Source of the DNA: a virus
Direction: 5' to 3' (one strand)
IMG/VR virus record: IMGVR_UViG_3300044691_000256
Location: 1-60,656 of that record
DNA: 60,656 nt
Below the pieces are notes generated by a model, which had not been told where the DNA came from, ran no database searches, and saw nothing but the letters and a program-made list of their open reading frames with translations. Made by a program: the position numbers and the translations under genes. Below are positions 40,550-48,035 of this stretch, one piece after another. Position 1 is the stretch's first letter. Each line of letters opens with the position of its first letter.

Positions 40550-41121
40550 GCCCGTTTCCTTGCCGCCTGAAGGTAGGCACCCAACACCGGGAACCGATCT
40601 TCAATCTCGCCCCAAGTGGGGTACTGACCGTGTTCCTTGCCGTATTCGCTGGGCCAAGCGGTGCTCGCCTTGTACTCAGTCTTGTATTGTTTGCGGGCAG
40701 CCAGCAGAGCTGCGAAATGTCCATCCAATTCGCGTAAAAGTGATTTCGTTCCCCACTCAGGCTCGCACGCCGTTAGCGACGGATAACCGTATCCACTCGC
40801 GCCGCAGACAGGAACCTTGCGCGGTAGTTCGATTCCGAACGCATTCTGATACTTGGCCACATCCTCGGTATCGTGATCGTAGACCCTCACGTTGCAATGA
40901 TCGTGGTGAGCAATGCAGCCATAACGAGACAACACCTCAAAATCGGCGGATGGGATCTTCGTCTCGAAATAGACGGCTATGGTCTCGGCAACCTCTGCCG
41001 CGCGTGCAGGGCTGGCGATACGATCCTGATAGTCCTGCCAAGCCTCTTGAACAACCTTGGACAGCAGCCCAGCATCAGCGCGGGGCTTGAAACGAGCTTT
41101 GCGGGTAATAGTTGTATCCAT
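40546..41121 (-). CDS. Hypothetical protein
   Basis: 191 residues from ATG at 41121, chosen because the longer frame would overlap another gene and an intergenic dispersed site (41208). Helical start, then a region with His, Cys and Gly clusters (CIAHHDHCNV near 69) and a helical end. No family recognised. The 109 bases upstream hold only the dispersed site. Confidence 0.65.
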   Translation of the reverse strand: MDTTITRKARFKPRADAGLLSKVVQEAWQDYQDRIASPARAAEVAETIAVYFETKIPSADFEVLSRYGCIAHHDHCNVRVYDHDTEDVAKYQNAFGIELPRKVPVCGASGYGYPSLTACEPEWGTKSLLRELDGHFAALLAARKQYKTEYKASTAWPSEYGKEHGQYPTWGEIEDRFPVLGAYLQAARKRA

Positions 41122-41230
41122 GTCCACTCTCTTTCTCAATCCCATTAGCCCCGGAGTAATCCAGGTTTCTAGCCACACTGCGTAGAAGTTGGGAGTATCG
41201 TGGCCGCGTCCAGAAAATGGACGGGTTGTG

Positions 41231-41434
41231 TTACCGAACGTGACAGAGGGCCACAAAGTCAGCTTTAGAGAGATCGCGCAACTCCTCCGCGAACTTCTGG
41301 TTGCCAAATTCGTGGGTCCAGGTCGACCGGCCAAGCGCGCGCTCCGCGTATTCTTGAATATCTGCAAACGGGCCACATGTGAAACCTGTGTACGCCCCGA
41401 TGATCGCCGCCTGTTCCTTAGTAAGTTGTTCCAT
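41231..41434 (-). CDS. Small phage protein
   Basis: 67 residues. KEQAAIIGAYTGFTCGPFAD then a helix with RALGR and an acidic end; this IIxAYTGxxCG pattern recurs in many small phage proteins of unknown role. The leader reads AAGGATAACGGACATG, a start-region sequence shared with neighbours at 42176 and 42406. Confidence 0.7.
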   Translation of the reverse strand: MEQLTKEQAAIIGAYTGFTCGPFADIQEYAERALGRSTWTHEFGNQKFAEELRDLSKADFVALCHVR

Positions 41435-41439
41435 GTCCG

Positions 41440-41625
41440 TTATCCTTTCCTCATGTCCTGATCCAACTGCAACGCAACCGCAAGCTGTTCCAGGTACCGT
41501 CTGTTTAACGTCGTTAGTGTTTTCTCAAACTCTTCGCTTGAGAGTCCGTCTGGGCAGTTCCAGCCGCGATACTCCCACTCACGGCGGATGATATTGGCTA
41601 GCTCGTCCTTTTGTAAGAGGGACAT
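41440..41625 (-). CDS. Hypothetical helical protein
   Basis: 61 residues, charged and helical. No family recognised. Confidence 0.6.
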   Translation of the reverse strand: MSLLQKDELANIIRREWEYRGWNCPDGLSSEEFEKTLTTLNRRYLEQLAVALQLDQDMRKG

Positions 41626-41704
41626 TTTGATAGACCTTTGTTATTCAGAAGTGTTTCATAAACCTTGCGCCGTGGCAATACTTATTATGGGCAAAATCGC
41701 GTCT

Positions 41705-41938
41705 TTATTCGGTGATCGCTTCGCCGCGCAGCCCGCCCGCGAGATACTGGAACCCGTTGACATCTACCACCAGCCCGTCAGCGGTTGCACCTTCCGCCAC
41801 ATCTACCGCGTACTGCATTGATTCTGTGTAAGGAACGCCTTCGTCGTCAACGTTCGATGTTAGCCAATCTCTGCCTTGATCCGAGACCCCGCAGAGAGCA
41901 TAGAAACCTTGTCCGTGGATGCTGATATCTGCCTGCAT
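41705..41938 (-). CDS. Hypothetical acidic protein
   Basis: 77 residues from ATG at 41938 with GGAGG. Begins MQADISIHGQGFYALCGVSD; alpha/beta and acidic. A dispersed site (41952) lies just before the ribosome site. Confidence 0.65.
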   Translation of the reverse strand: MQADISIHGQGFYALCGVSDQGRDWLTSNVDDEGVPYTESMQYAVDVAEGATADGLVVDVNGFQYLAGGLRGEAITE

Positions 41939-41969
41939 ATTACCTCCGTAAATCCAGAAAATGGACGAA

Positions 41970-42176
41970 CTAGATTGACAGCATCCGTGCGTTGTTTCGG
42001 CCTTCGCGCAACAGATCGCACGCATCGCAGAGGTTTCTAAAGGCTTGGGTTCCGCTATACGCGATGACTTGGTGATCTTGCGACCGGGACCGCACCAGAT
42101 AATCATTAGCAGATATCATAATGCGCTCTGCTTCCCGTGCGGCTACACGCGTAACCTTTCTCTTTGTGTTTTCCAT
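41970..42176 (-). CDS. Hypothetical basic protein
   Basis: 68 residues, Arg-rich and helical. GAGAGGATACGGACATG start region is shared with neighbours. A perfect dispersed site (42203) precedes it. Confidence 0.6.
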   Translation of the reverse strand: MENTKRKVTRVAAREAERIMISANDYLVRSRSQDHQVIAYSGTQAFRNLCDACDLLREGRNNARMLSI

Positions 42177-42232
42177 GTCCGTATCCTCTCAGTTTGGGGT
42201 TTGTCCAGAAAATGGACGAACTAGACGGGTGT

Positions 42233-42406
42233 TTAGTGCTTGGTTACATCCGTGATGATGGCCGCGCCGACCGACCAATTACCCCAATCGTTATTATTCT
42301 CCGGGGTCTCGTCCAGTGCACGGTTGATTGCTGTCTCTACTTCGTTTTCCCCGACCGCGGCCGGAACCGTAACAGTCAGAGTTAGTGTGATTGTTCGCAT
42401 TTTCAT
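42233..42406 (-). CDS. Hypothetical protein
   Basis: 57 residues beginning MKMRTITLTLTVTVPAAVGE, a beta strand followed by an acidic helix and a Trp-rich end. GAGAGGATAACGGACATG start region. Unknown role. Confidence 0.6.
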   Translation of the reverse strand: MKMRTITLTLTVTVPAAVGENEVETAINRALDETPENNNDWGNWSVGAAIITDVTKH

Positions 42407-42493
42407 GTCCGTTATCCTCTCAATTTTTGGCTACTGCTAGGGGCTGACTACTCCCCCTTTCATCCCAGCCAAGGGAATCATCAGGCAGTTGGT

Positions 42494-42817
42494 TTATTGC
42501 TTCCAGTGGAGATCGACAGGCACCAAATCCAAGAGCTTACCGGATGCTTTAGGTTCTGATTCCATGATCTCATCAGCTTCTTTCCAGTCCTGCGCGGCGA
42601 TCATGATGTAGTCCGCCGCGTGTACAGCATCCCAGTGTGCCGCGCCGGTAATACGGTTTCCACCAATGTGTTCATGGTAGGCAATCGCCACCGCTTGCGG
42701 GGATTTCAACCCTTGTGCATCAAAGGTTCGCTTGCCAGTATCTTGGCTGTGAAAGGGGGTGCCTCCGTTGTAGGCCATCCCATACCAACCATCGGTTTGC
42801 TTCCATATTGCGAGCAT
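42494..42817 (-). CDS. Hypothetical protein
   Basis: 107 residues; helix and beta mix with Trp and His. No family recognised. Its downstream gap (42407-42493) holds no gene. Upstream, 42818-42964 holds a GCCTGA/TCAGGC hairpin and two copies of TGCGGTAAATAT, and no gene. Confidence 0.65.
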   Translation of the reverse strand: MLAIWKQTDGWYGMAYNGGTPFHSQDTGKRTFDAQGLKSPQAVAIAYHEHIGGNRITGAAHWDAVHAADYIMIAAQDWKEADEIMESEPKASGKLLDLVPVDLHWKQ

Positions 42818-42964
42818 AATCTCCTCTTTTCCCCTCCATTAGTAGATGCTCAGGTTCGCCGCGTGAAGGCTGGAAGATGAACCCATTGCCTGATTACCGC
42901 TCAGGCGGGCGGGTGAGCTGTCAATGTTTACTGCTGCGGTAAATATGGCGTTTGCGGTAAATAT

Positions 42965-43309
42965 TCAGTTCCGTGCAAGCAAAGCAAGCATTTCTTCTGT
43001 AAAATCCCCCGCATCTGTAAAGACGCTGACCTCCTCCCCGTCCCTTGTTGTGGCGTACAGCGGCCAAGTGGATCGACTATTGAGCGGTCGTTCCAGATAA
43101 ATCTCCTCCCCACTCACCATAAGGCGAACATTGGAAACGGAGATTCCGCCCGTATCTTGGTTCTGGTGGATGTCGAACGGTTCTCCGTCGTGCTCCAATT
43201 CGACGCCGGGCCGATTAGCCGTCTCAAGGCAGATGTAAATGCGACCCAAGCACTTGAGCAGGTTTGATTCGTTGAATAGATCGCGGGGGATTACTCGGAG
43301 ATAGCTCAC
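42965..43309 (-). CDS. Hypothetical phage protein
   Basis: 114 residues from a GTG that overlaps the preceding TAG. Beta-rich with acidic loops; ends in a helix. No family recognised. Confidence 0.65.
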   Translation of the reverse strand: MSYLRVIPRDLFNESNLLKCLGRIYICLETANRPGVELEHDGEPFDIHQNQDTGGISVSNVRLMVSGEEIYLERPLNSRSTWPLYATTRDGEEVSVFTDAGDFTEEMLALLARN

Positions 43310-43674
43310 TAGCGCACCTCCGAGATAGGATCGCCGTCGTCGTCCAGCGTAAAGCCGTTCTCTTCCAACGTCCTCAGAATGAAAGCGTCAAGAGTACCGC
43401 AGTCCAGGTTACCCGTTTCGCCGTTCAATAGCTTGCGGATACCCTGTCCAATCTCAACCCACGAATCGCCGATTAGAGGATCAGCGGTGTGTATGTCCGC
43501 CTCATAGCGTTTCCGGTGCTCATCTGCATACTTGGACCAGTACAAAAGCATACGGACAATTGGAACCTCAAAGCCTCTCGGTGTATCAATTGCTTCATTG
43601 TGCCTTACTTGCTGTTGGTCTAAAGAAACGCTGTATCCGCCCGAAATCTTTTCTGTTGCCTTTATCTTTGCCAT
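43309..43674 (-). CDS. Hypothetical protein
   Basis: 121 residues from ATG at 43674 with AAGGAG. Basic beta-rich start, helical middle, acidic end. A perfect dispersed site (43724) lies 50 bases upstream. Confidence 0.65.
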   Translation of the reverse strand: MAKIKATEKISGGYSVSLDQQQVRHNEAIDTPRGFEVPIVRMLLYWSKYADEHRKRYEADIHTADPLIGDSWVEIGQGIRKLLNGETGNLDCGTLDAFILRTLEENGFTLDDDGDPISEVR

Positions 43675-43751
43675 TTGATGCTCCTTGTCTGCATATAGCG
43701 GCAAACACACTGTTTATACATCCGTCCAGAAAATGGACAACCGCCTGTAAG

Positions 43752-43991
43752 CTATTCCTTAACGTCCGGGAAGATGCTTCCGAAGTACCAGCATCCTCCC
43801 GTAATAAATTCGACAATGCGCCCCACATCCGACGCCTTGAAAGTGTAGGTGCGGTGGTTCATGCCTAGGTAGTGCGCCCGCGATTGTCCAACGTCTGAAG
43901 TTTCCACGGTGAATGCTTGCCGTTCGGTTACAGATGTTGCGCCCCAGCCGTTCGTTCCGGTGTGTTGCCTTTTCTCGCCTAATGCTTTCAT
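43752..43991 (-). CDS. Hypothetical protein
   Basis: 79 residues, beta-rich and aromatic. GGAGG before the ATG. A dispersed site (44026) lies 35 bases upstream. Confidence 0.6.
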   Translation of the reverse strand: MKALGEKRQHTGTNGWGATSVTERQAFTVETSDVGQSRAHYLGMNHRTYTFKASDVGRIVEFITGGCWYFGSIFPDVKE

Positions 43992-44049
43992 AACTCCTCC
44001 GTTTACATCATCTTTACAAAGTTGTGTCCATTTTCTGGATGGACTAAAG

Positions 44050-44265
44050 TTAGTACCCCAACCATTCTAGTACAGCCCGCCCGTTATACTCAGGCAGGGT
44101 ACCCAGCTCGGCCATAAACTCTATAGGCTCATGTCCGTGCTTTACAATCTCTGCTAAAGCCTCAGACTGAGAGACCATAGGTTCATCACAAAAGACTTCT
44201 TCTAGGGACATATCAGAACTCCGATCCAGGTTAGAGATGCGTTTAGACTTCGTTTGCCGTGGCAC
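44050..44265 (-). CDS. Hypothetical protein
   Basis: 71 residues from a GTG overlapping the preceding TAG. Basic start, then acidic and helical. No family recognised. Confidence 0.6.
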   Translation of the reverse strand: MPRQTKSKRISNLDRSSDMSLEEVFCDEPMVSQSEALAEIVKHGHEPIEFMAELGTLPEYNGRAVLEWLGY

Positions 44266-44555
44266 TAATCGGCTAGTGTCAAAGCAAGCTGGTTCTGCTC
44301 GGAAATTTCGCCGTTACTGTGAATCGTAAAGTTTGGGCAGAGCTTCATCTCTGCATCTGTTAGAGAATTCCAGGCGGCCATGTACAAACGGTAGGACGGA
44401 TGCCAGTTGGTCATAGCAACCCGTTTCGCGGTCTCGGCCCATTTCTTGCAATCGGCAACACAGCACTCGCGTACCATGTCTTGATTGCCGTAATGGTCGA
44501 TACCGCAGGAGTGTTCCCCTATGTATCTGTTTGATTCGACGCAAATGTAAGGCAT
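44265..44555 (-). CDS. Hypothetical protein with four cysteines
   Basis: 96 residues. CVES, CGIDH, CCVADCKKW and a later CPNF suggest metal binding or disulfides. GGAG precedes the ATG. Confidence 0.6.
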   Translation of the reverse strand: MPYICVESNRYIGEHSCGIDHYGNQDMVRECCVADCKKWAETAKRVAMTNWHPSYRLYMAAWNSLTDAEMKLCPNFTIHSNGEISEQNQLALTLAD

Positions 44556-44626
44556 GATTGCTCCGTGTTTCCCTCTCCGCTTTCTTCCTGTCAGACTTGA
44601 GACTGACCATTGGCGCGTTAGGACCG

Positions 44627-44974
44627 CTAGACATCAGCGGTATGTGTAAATCTCGGATGGCAGAAGATGTCCCGCTCGTTTCCATTTGGGCATATCCTTC
44701 CATGGTAGGTGGTGCAGCGACAATTTTTGCACTGGGCCGATTCTCCCATCAGAGCCGCTAGATTTTGCTCGCACCAAAACGAGTTGAGCATATCGCGTGA
44801 CGGAGCCACTTTGCCGCGAAAATCCGTTAGGAGCCATGCGCGGCCATCAGGTTCGCGAAACATGAAAACGTCTTTATGTGACGGGCCAGCAAACTCGAAC
44901 CCGTATTCTTGCATGAGTTTTGGAACGTCCGCAGACTTGGCAACGGAGAGATAAGCATGTTGTGCTCGTGTCAT
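44627..44974 (-). CDS. Hypothetical protein with zinc knuckle
   Basis: 115 residues. CKNCRC near residue 83 with C95 and C105 could bind zinc. Aromatic alpha/beta first half. GAAAGGA site before the ATG. Confidence 0.6.
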   Translation of the reverse strand: MTRAQHAYLSVAKSADVPKLMQEYGFEFAGPSHKDVFMFREPDGRAWLLTDFRGKVAPSRDMLNSFWCEQNLAALMGESAQCKNCRCTTYHGRICPNGNERDIFCHPRFTHTADV

Positions 44975-45047
44975 AGATTCCTTTCAGCCTGTCATCTTCA
45001 GGTACGGTAGGCAAGATCCGTACTACGGGCAGGTTCGCCCGTTTCGA

Positions 45048-45230
45048 CTAGTCGAGCACATTCCACTTGCCTACCTTGTTGCCGTTCGTGTCCATTACCA
45101 CGCCGGTGTTATCCGTTGTCAAAACTTCCTCCATCGGCGTCATGTGGAACGAATGACGGAAGGCATAAAAAACATCGTTGGCGGTTTGCATCGCATCGTT
45201 GCCCAGCTCGATCTCAAGTGTGAACTTCAT
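45048..45230 (-). CDS. Small phage protein
   Basis: 60 residues from ATG at 45230 with GAGG. KFTLEIELGNDAMQTANDVF is a pattern common in small phage proteins of unknown function. A perfect dispersed site lies 16 bases upstream. The gap between 44974 and 45048 has two hairpins only. Confidence 0.65.
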   Translation of the reverse strand: MKFTLEIELGNDAMQTANDVFYAFRHSFHMTPMEEVLTTDNTGVVMDTNGNKVGKWNVLD

Positions 45231-45245
45231 TTCATCCTCAATTCT

Positions 45246-45296
45246 GTCCATTTTCTGGACGGTTGGCGCGGGCTATGCACTATAAGCCATGTCCGC
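45246..45296 (-). promoter_or_regulatory. Composite element: CGGACATG motif then dispersed site
   Basis: Leftward: TTGCGGACATGGC, TATAGT, GCATAGCCCGCGCC, then GTCCAGAAAATGGAC and the ribosome site. The same motif and site pair occurs near 29.3, 34.1, 47.4 and 47.9 kb. Whether TATAGT is a -10 element is not clear. Confidence 0.5.
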
Positions 45297-45300
45297 AAGT

Positions 45301-45387
45301 CTATCGTTTATAAGGGTTAAGAGTAGACAGTTGAGCGGCCATAATCACAACTAAAGCCACAATAGAGGGAGAGAAGAGAAGATACAT
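45301..45387 (-). CDS. Tiny membrane peptide
   Basis: 28 residues, MYLLFSPSIVALVVIMAA and a polar end, with TAGGAG before the ATG. It follows the second structured RNA, just as the membrane gene at 39130 follows the first. Confidence 0.5.
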   Translation of the reverse strand: MYLLFSPSIVALVVIMAAQLSTLNPYKR

Positions 45388-45412
45388 AAAGACTCCTATC
45401 GGGTTTGTACAA

Positions 45413-45496
45413 CCATTGGTGCTCTCCTCAGAATTCGACTGAGCCGGAACCGTGTTCGCTGATTCCTTGGCTAATATCGCTAAAGAGCACCAATGG
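45413..45496 (-). ncRNA. Second structured leader RNA, related to 39277-39460
   Basis: CCATTGGTGCTCT pairs perfectly (13 bp) with AGAGCACCAATGG. Between them lie a hairpin AGCC-GGAA/TTCC-GGCT and a CTCAG/CTGAG hairpin, again a three-way junction. Both arms resemble those of the 39.4-kb element (ATTGGTG(T)GCTC and GAGCAC(G)CCAATGGTT). The closing arm contains GGAGAGCACCAATG, a ribosome site and start codon, so folding could hide them. No promoter is obvious. Confidence 0.5.
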
Positions 45497-45512
45497 GCAT
45501 ACAGCACCCATC

Positions 45513-45752
45513 CTAGAGAGTTCCGCCAAAGACGTGCAGATCGCCGCGAATGATCGCAACTTCCTTAACCTTGACGCGGGTAGGGTCAACATTGACCAAC
45601 AGCTCGGAACCCCGACCCTCTTCCTGAAACTTTTCCCACTCCGTCACCGCTTCATACTGTTGGGCTGACGCGTCACCGTGAAAGGTAACACCCTCGACAT
45701 CCGAGAAGGTTTTCTCGATGCGGCCAAAGTTCAAGCTAACAAAGACTGTCAT
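45513..45752 (-). CDS. Hypothetical protein
   Basis: 79 residues from ATG at 45752 with GGAG. Beta-rich, acidic. No family recognised. Confidence 0.6.
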   Translation of the reverse strand: MTVFVSLNFGRIEKTFSDVEGVTFHGDASAQQYEAVTEWEKFQEEGRGSELLVNVDPTRVKVKEVAIIRGDLHVFGGTL

Positions 45753-45786
45753 TTGCTTTTCTCCAGTAATCATGCTTACTCCATCC

Positions 45787-45815
45787 AATATGGACCGTCC
45801 AGATTATATTGTCAA
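45787..45815 (-). promoter_or_regulatory. Leftward promoter
   Basis: -35 TTGACA (45810-45815), 17-bp spacer, -10 CATATT (45787-45792). A GTCCA-TAT-TGGAT sequence, the arms of the dispersed site with a 3-bp centre, covers the -10. Confidence 0.65.
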
Positions 45816-46043
45816 CAGTTTTTTCAACTTTATTTTCAAATCGCTCAACCAAACCGACTGCCTTATCGATGTATAAGAGTGAGCCTGTAGTACGCGCCGC
45901 GCCCTAATCACTCAAATAGGCAATCAATCGGAGTATTGCGGACCGAACCCATGCGGTAAATACAGCGTCCAGGCTCACACTTTAATCCAGAAAATGGACA
46001 GTAAACTGTCTCAGCTCGCACGATAGACTAGTGGGGAAGTACC
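45816..46043. other. Gene-free stretch with a 9-bp inverted repeat and a dispersed site
   Basis: No gene is seen between 45753 and 46099. GTGAGCCTG (45879-45887) and CAGGCTCAC (45970-45978) are perfect inverted repeats around 82 bases, with small CCG/CGG pairs inside. A dispersed site (45985) follows. It may be a folded RNA or a DNA structure; the strand is undecided. Confidence 0.4.
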
Positions 46044-46075
46044 AAAAGGTAAGGCCACCCCGATTAGAGATGGCC
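46044..46075 (-). terminator. Leftward rho-independent terminator, copy 1
   Basis: Leftward: GGCCATC pairs with GGTGGCC (one G-U), loop of nine, then TTACCTTTT. It ends transcription of the genes at 46100-47039. Its neighbourhood is a diverged copy of that at 47474. Confidence 0.65.
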
Positions 46076-46099
46076 AAAGACTGCGGACAGGGTAAAGAC

Positions 46100-46495
46100 T
46101 TACTCTGGTAATCCTTCTGATGCAAGCTCTGCCTCAACTACACGCCGATACTCGCGGGTTGGATCAATGATGGCCCCAAGGGATGCAACCACGCCACCTT
46201 CGGAGTTATAGGCCACACAAGAATAGATTTCGTGCTCGTGTTCTTCGCCATTTTTCTCCGCGTCACACCAGTAGGCGTGATCTCCCAAAGCATCTTCGTA
46301 TGGAATGGAGTTTTCAAACTCCCACTCGAACGTGTAACCAAGTGCTGATGCGTCTCTTTCTGCCTTTGCCAGAGCACGGGCACATTTAGCCCGCCCCTGT
46401 CTAGGAGTTTCGGTCTTAGGATCGTAGGAGAAACCAGCATTCTTCAGAAAGAAGTAGAATGCTGCCTGTTTGGGAGAGAGAGTCTTAGAGTTCAT
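46100..46495 (-). CDS. Hypothetical phage protein
   Basis: 131 residues. Helical Lys-rich first half (SPKQAAFYFFLKNAGF onward), acidic middle with Trp, and a helical end. The style is common in phage small proteins; function unknown. Confidence 0.65.
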   Translation of the reverse strand: MNSKTLSPKQAAFYFFLKNAGFSYDPKTETPRQGRAKCARALAKAERDASALGYTFEWEFENSIPYEDALGDHAYWCDAEKNGEEHEHEIYSCVAYNSEGGVVASLGAIIDPTREYRRVVEAELASEGLPE

Positions 46496-47039
46496 TTTCG
46501 CTCACCTCCAACACGATACCCAAGTCCGCTATAAGCTTTGGCGTCAATCGGTCTAACGAGTCACCGTTCAAGTCTTTTGAGTAAATGCCATGCTTGTGAG
46601 TGTCGCGAACGTTAGGACCACTCGGACGAAACCTGAACCCCTCTTGAAACAGTTCGTTTTCCATCCAACCGTCTGAATCTGGAGTTTCCACTGTTTCCCA
46701 CCTCACAAACTCAGGTACCAGTTTGCCATTCGGGTAATCACGTGGGTATTCGGCTGGACGCTTGCCGTTCTCATCCCGCACTATCTTGACGTGGTCTCGC
46801 TTGAAACCGTACTCTTTTACGATCTCTTCAATCGTTTCGTCCGCTTCAGGAAAAAACTCATCCTCACAGATAGAGTAAGCTTCTTCCCAAGTTTGAGCAC
46901 GAACGATCCCGTTTATGCCCATGCTGTCGCGTGATATCCACAATGGGCCGAACCCATCATCGTAGGTTGGGATTTCATAACCAGAGCCATACTTCGCTCC
47001 AATCAACTGTTGGTCGTCTGTAATTACTTTGGTGGCCAT
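46485..47039 (-). CDS. Hypothetical protein
   Basis: 184 residues from ATG at 47039 with AAGGTGAG. Aromatic, acidic, alpha/beta. No family recognised. Served by the TTGACA promoter at 47081. Confidence 0.65.
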   Translation of the reverse strand: MATKVITDDQQLIGAKYGSGYEIPTYDDGFGPLWISRDSMGINGIVRAQTWEEAYSICEDEFFPEADETIEEIVKEYGFKRDHVKIVRDENGKRPAEYPRDYPNGKLVPEFVRWETVETPDSDGWMENELFQEGFRFRPSGPNVRDTHKHGIYSKDLNGDSLDRLTPKLIADLGIVLEVSENEL

Positions 47040-47080
47040 TTCTCTCACCTTTCAGATTGTAGTGACTTGCTTCTGTACCT

Positions 47081-47109
47081 AAGATGCACCTATCTGGGGA
47101 GGATGTCAA
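47081..47109 (-). promoter_or_regulatory. Leftward promoter
   Basis: -35 TTGACA (47104-47109), 17-bp spacer, weak -10 CATCTT (47081-47086). A perfect dispersed site (47135-47149) lies 25 bases upstream. Confidence 0.55.
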
Positions 47110-47190
47110 CATAATTCTTCAGAGTTTGCAAGTTGTCCAGAAAATGGACGGATCTACCGGCGCGGACCACTGGCCTAACGAACGGACAAT

Positions 47191-47370
47191 ATGCCAGTCA
47201 ATAACGCCCAACGTCTCGCCAGAGTGCTACTCAAGATAGCAGAATCACCTGATGCGACAATAGAACAGAGACTCGCGGCCACCGCGCAAATGATTGAATT
47301 AACACAGCCTAAGAAGCCACGAGTAGGGCGGCCAAAGAAGCCAGTCTCTAGCCTATTAGGGAGTAAGTAG
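47191..47370 (+). CDS. Small AT-hook-like protein on the opposite strand
   Basis: 59 residues. The C-terminal half has PKKPRVGRPKKPVSS, where GRP set in Lys/Arg is the AT-hook motif that binds AT-rich minor groove. The first half is helical. It is one of two rightward genes in a long leftward block. Ribosome site weak, so translation is likely but not certain. Confidence 0.55.
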   Translation: MPVNNAQRLARVLLKIAESPDATIEQRLAATAQMIELTQPKKPRVGRPKKPVSSLLGSK

Positions 47371-47473
47371 ATCGTCTCAGCTCGCACGATAGGGTGCGGT
47401 AACTGTCCATTTATTGGACGACGGCGCGGCCAGCCACATAATCTGAAGCCATGTCCGTGCTTTAGAGCAAACT
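47371..47473. promoter_or_regulatory. Control region with diverged dispersed site and GCCATGTCCG motif
   Basis: GTCTCAGCTCGCACGATAG here is repeated at about 46008. Then a diverged dispersed site (47405-47419), CCACATAATCTGAAGCCATGTCCG and TGCTTTAGAG. Its direction of action is unclear. Confidence 0.4.
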
Positions 47474-47499
47474 AAAAGGCCACCCCGAAGGATGACCTT
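47474..47499 (-). terminator. Leftward rho-independent terminator, copy 2
   Basis: Leftward: AAGGTCATC pairs with GGTGGCCTT (two G-U) around CTTCGG, followed by TTTT. It ends the gene at 47522-47680. Confidence 0.7.
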
Positions 47500-47521
47500 A
47501 GTACAGCGGACAGGTAAGAGC

Positions 47522-47680
47522 TTAGTTTGATTTCACCTTAACCAGACCTACTCCGTTGCAAGTAGAGCAACGCGGCCCAGATTCCCGCAGTGAACTACCA
47601 TAACCGTTGCAATTGGAACATACGATAAGCCCATGCTTCTCGGGTTCCATCATCATTTGAAAGGTGATTGCGATAGACAT
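47522..47680 (-). CDS. DnaJ-type zinc finger mini-protein
   Basis: 52 residues with CSNCNGYG and CSTCNGVG, the two CxxCxGxG halves of a DnaJ zinc centre without J-domain. GGAGG site before the ATG. It may bind unfolded protein or RNA; related mini-proteins occur in bacteria and phages. Confidence 0.75.
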   Translation of the reverse strand: MSIAITFQMMMEPEKHGLIVCSNCNGYGSSLRESGPRCSTCNGVGLVKVKSN

Positions 47681-47699
47681 TGTGTTTCCTCCAGTGTGG

Positions 47700-47882
47700 T
47701 TAGACTTCCGTTAGAAGGTGTATCTCAGAGACGGGCCAAAACTCTGTGATGATGTGTCCAAAGGGTAGCGATTCGCTGGAAGGTGTAATGAACTGAACGG
47801 TGACACCAGCGTCATTGATGCGGATAACCTCACCAATCGCCTTTGGATGTTCGATGCTGGTTACCAGTGTCCCGACTTTCAT
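47700..47882 (-). CDS. Hypothetical small beta-rich protein
   Basis: 60 residues, KVGTLVTSIEHPKAIGEVIR then another strand pair. The pattern suggests a KOW or SH3-like barrel. A TTGACA box lies at 47923-47928, but no good -10 follows it. Confidence 0.6.
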   Translation of the reverse strand: MKVGTLVTSIEHPKAIGEVIRINDAGVTVQFITPSSESLPFGHIITEFWPVSEIHLLTEV

Positions 47883-47941
47883 GTCTCACCTCGATTGATA
47901 CCGTCTCATGAGCTGGTTTTATTGTCAAGGATTATTTTCTT

Positions 47942-48020
47942 GTCCATTTTCTGGATTCTTGAGGTGTGGTAAAAAGCTGGCCCGCCCCATACATATTCAA
48001 GTCATGTCCGCTTACAAGTA
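47942..48020 (+). promoter_or_regulatory. Dispersed site and TCATGTCCGC motif between divergent genes
   Basis: Rightward: GTCCATTTTCTGGAT (47942-47956), then GGCCCGCCCC, TACATATTC, AAGTCATGTCCGC, a GGGAG site and the ATG at 48036. The motif ends just before the ribosome site, as at 18.4 and 38.5 kb. Confidence 0.5.
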
Positions 48021-48035
48021 AGGGAGTAGAACAGA

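Noticed and set aside
41122-41376. N-terminal extension of the gene at 40546
   Set aside because: It would overlap another supported gene and run across an intergenic dispersed site; ATG at 41121 has an acceptable ribosome site.
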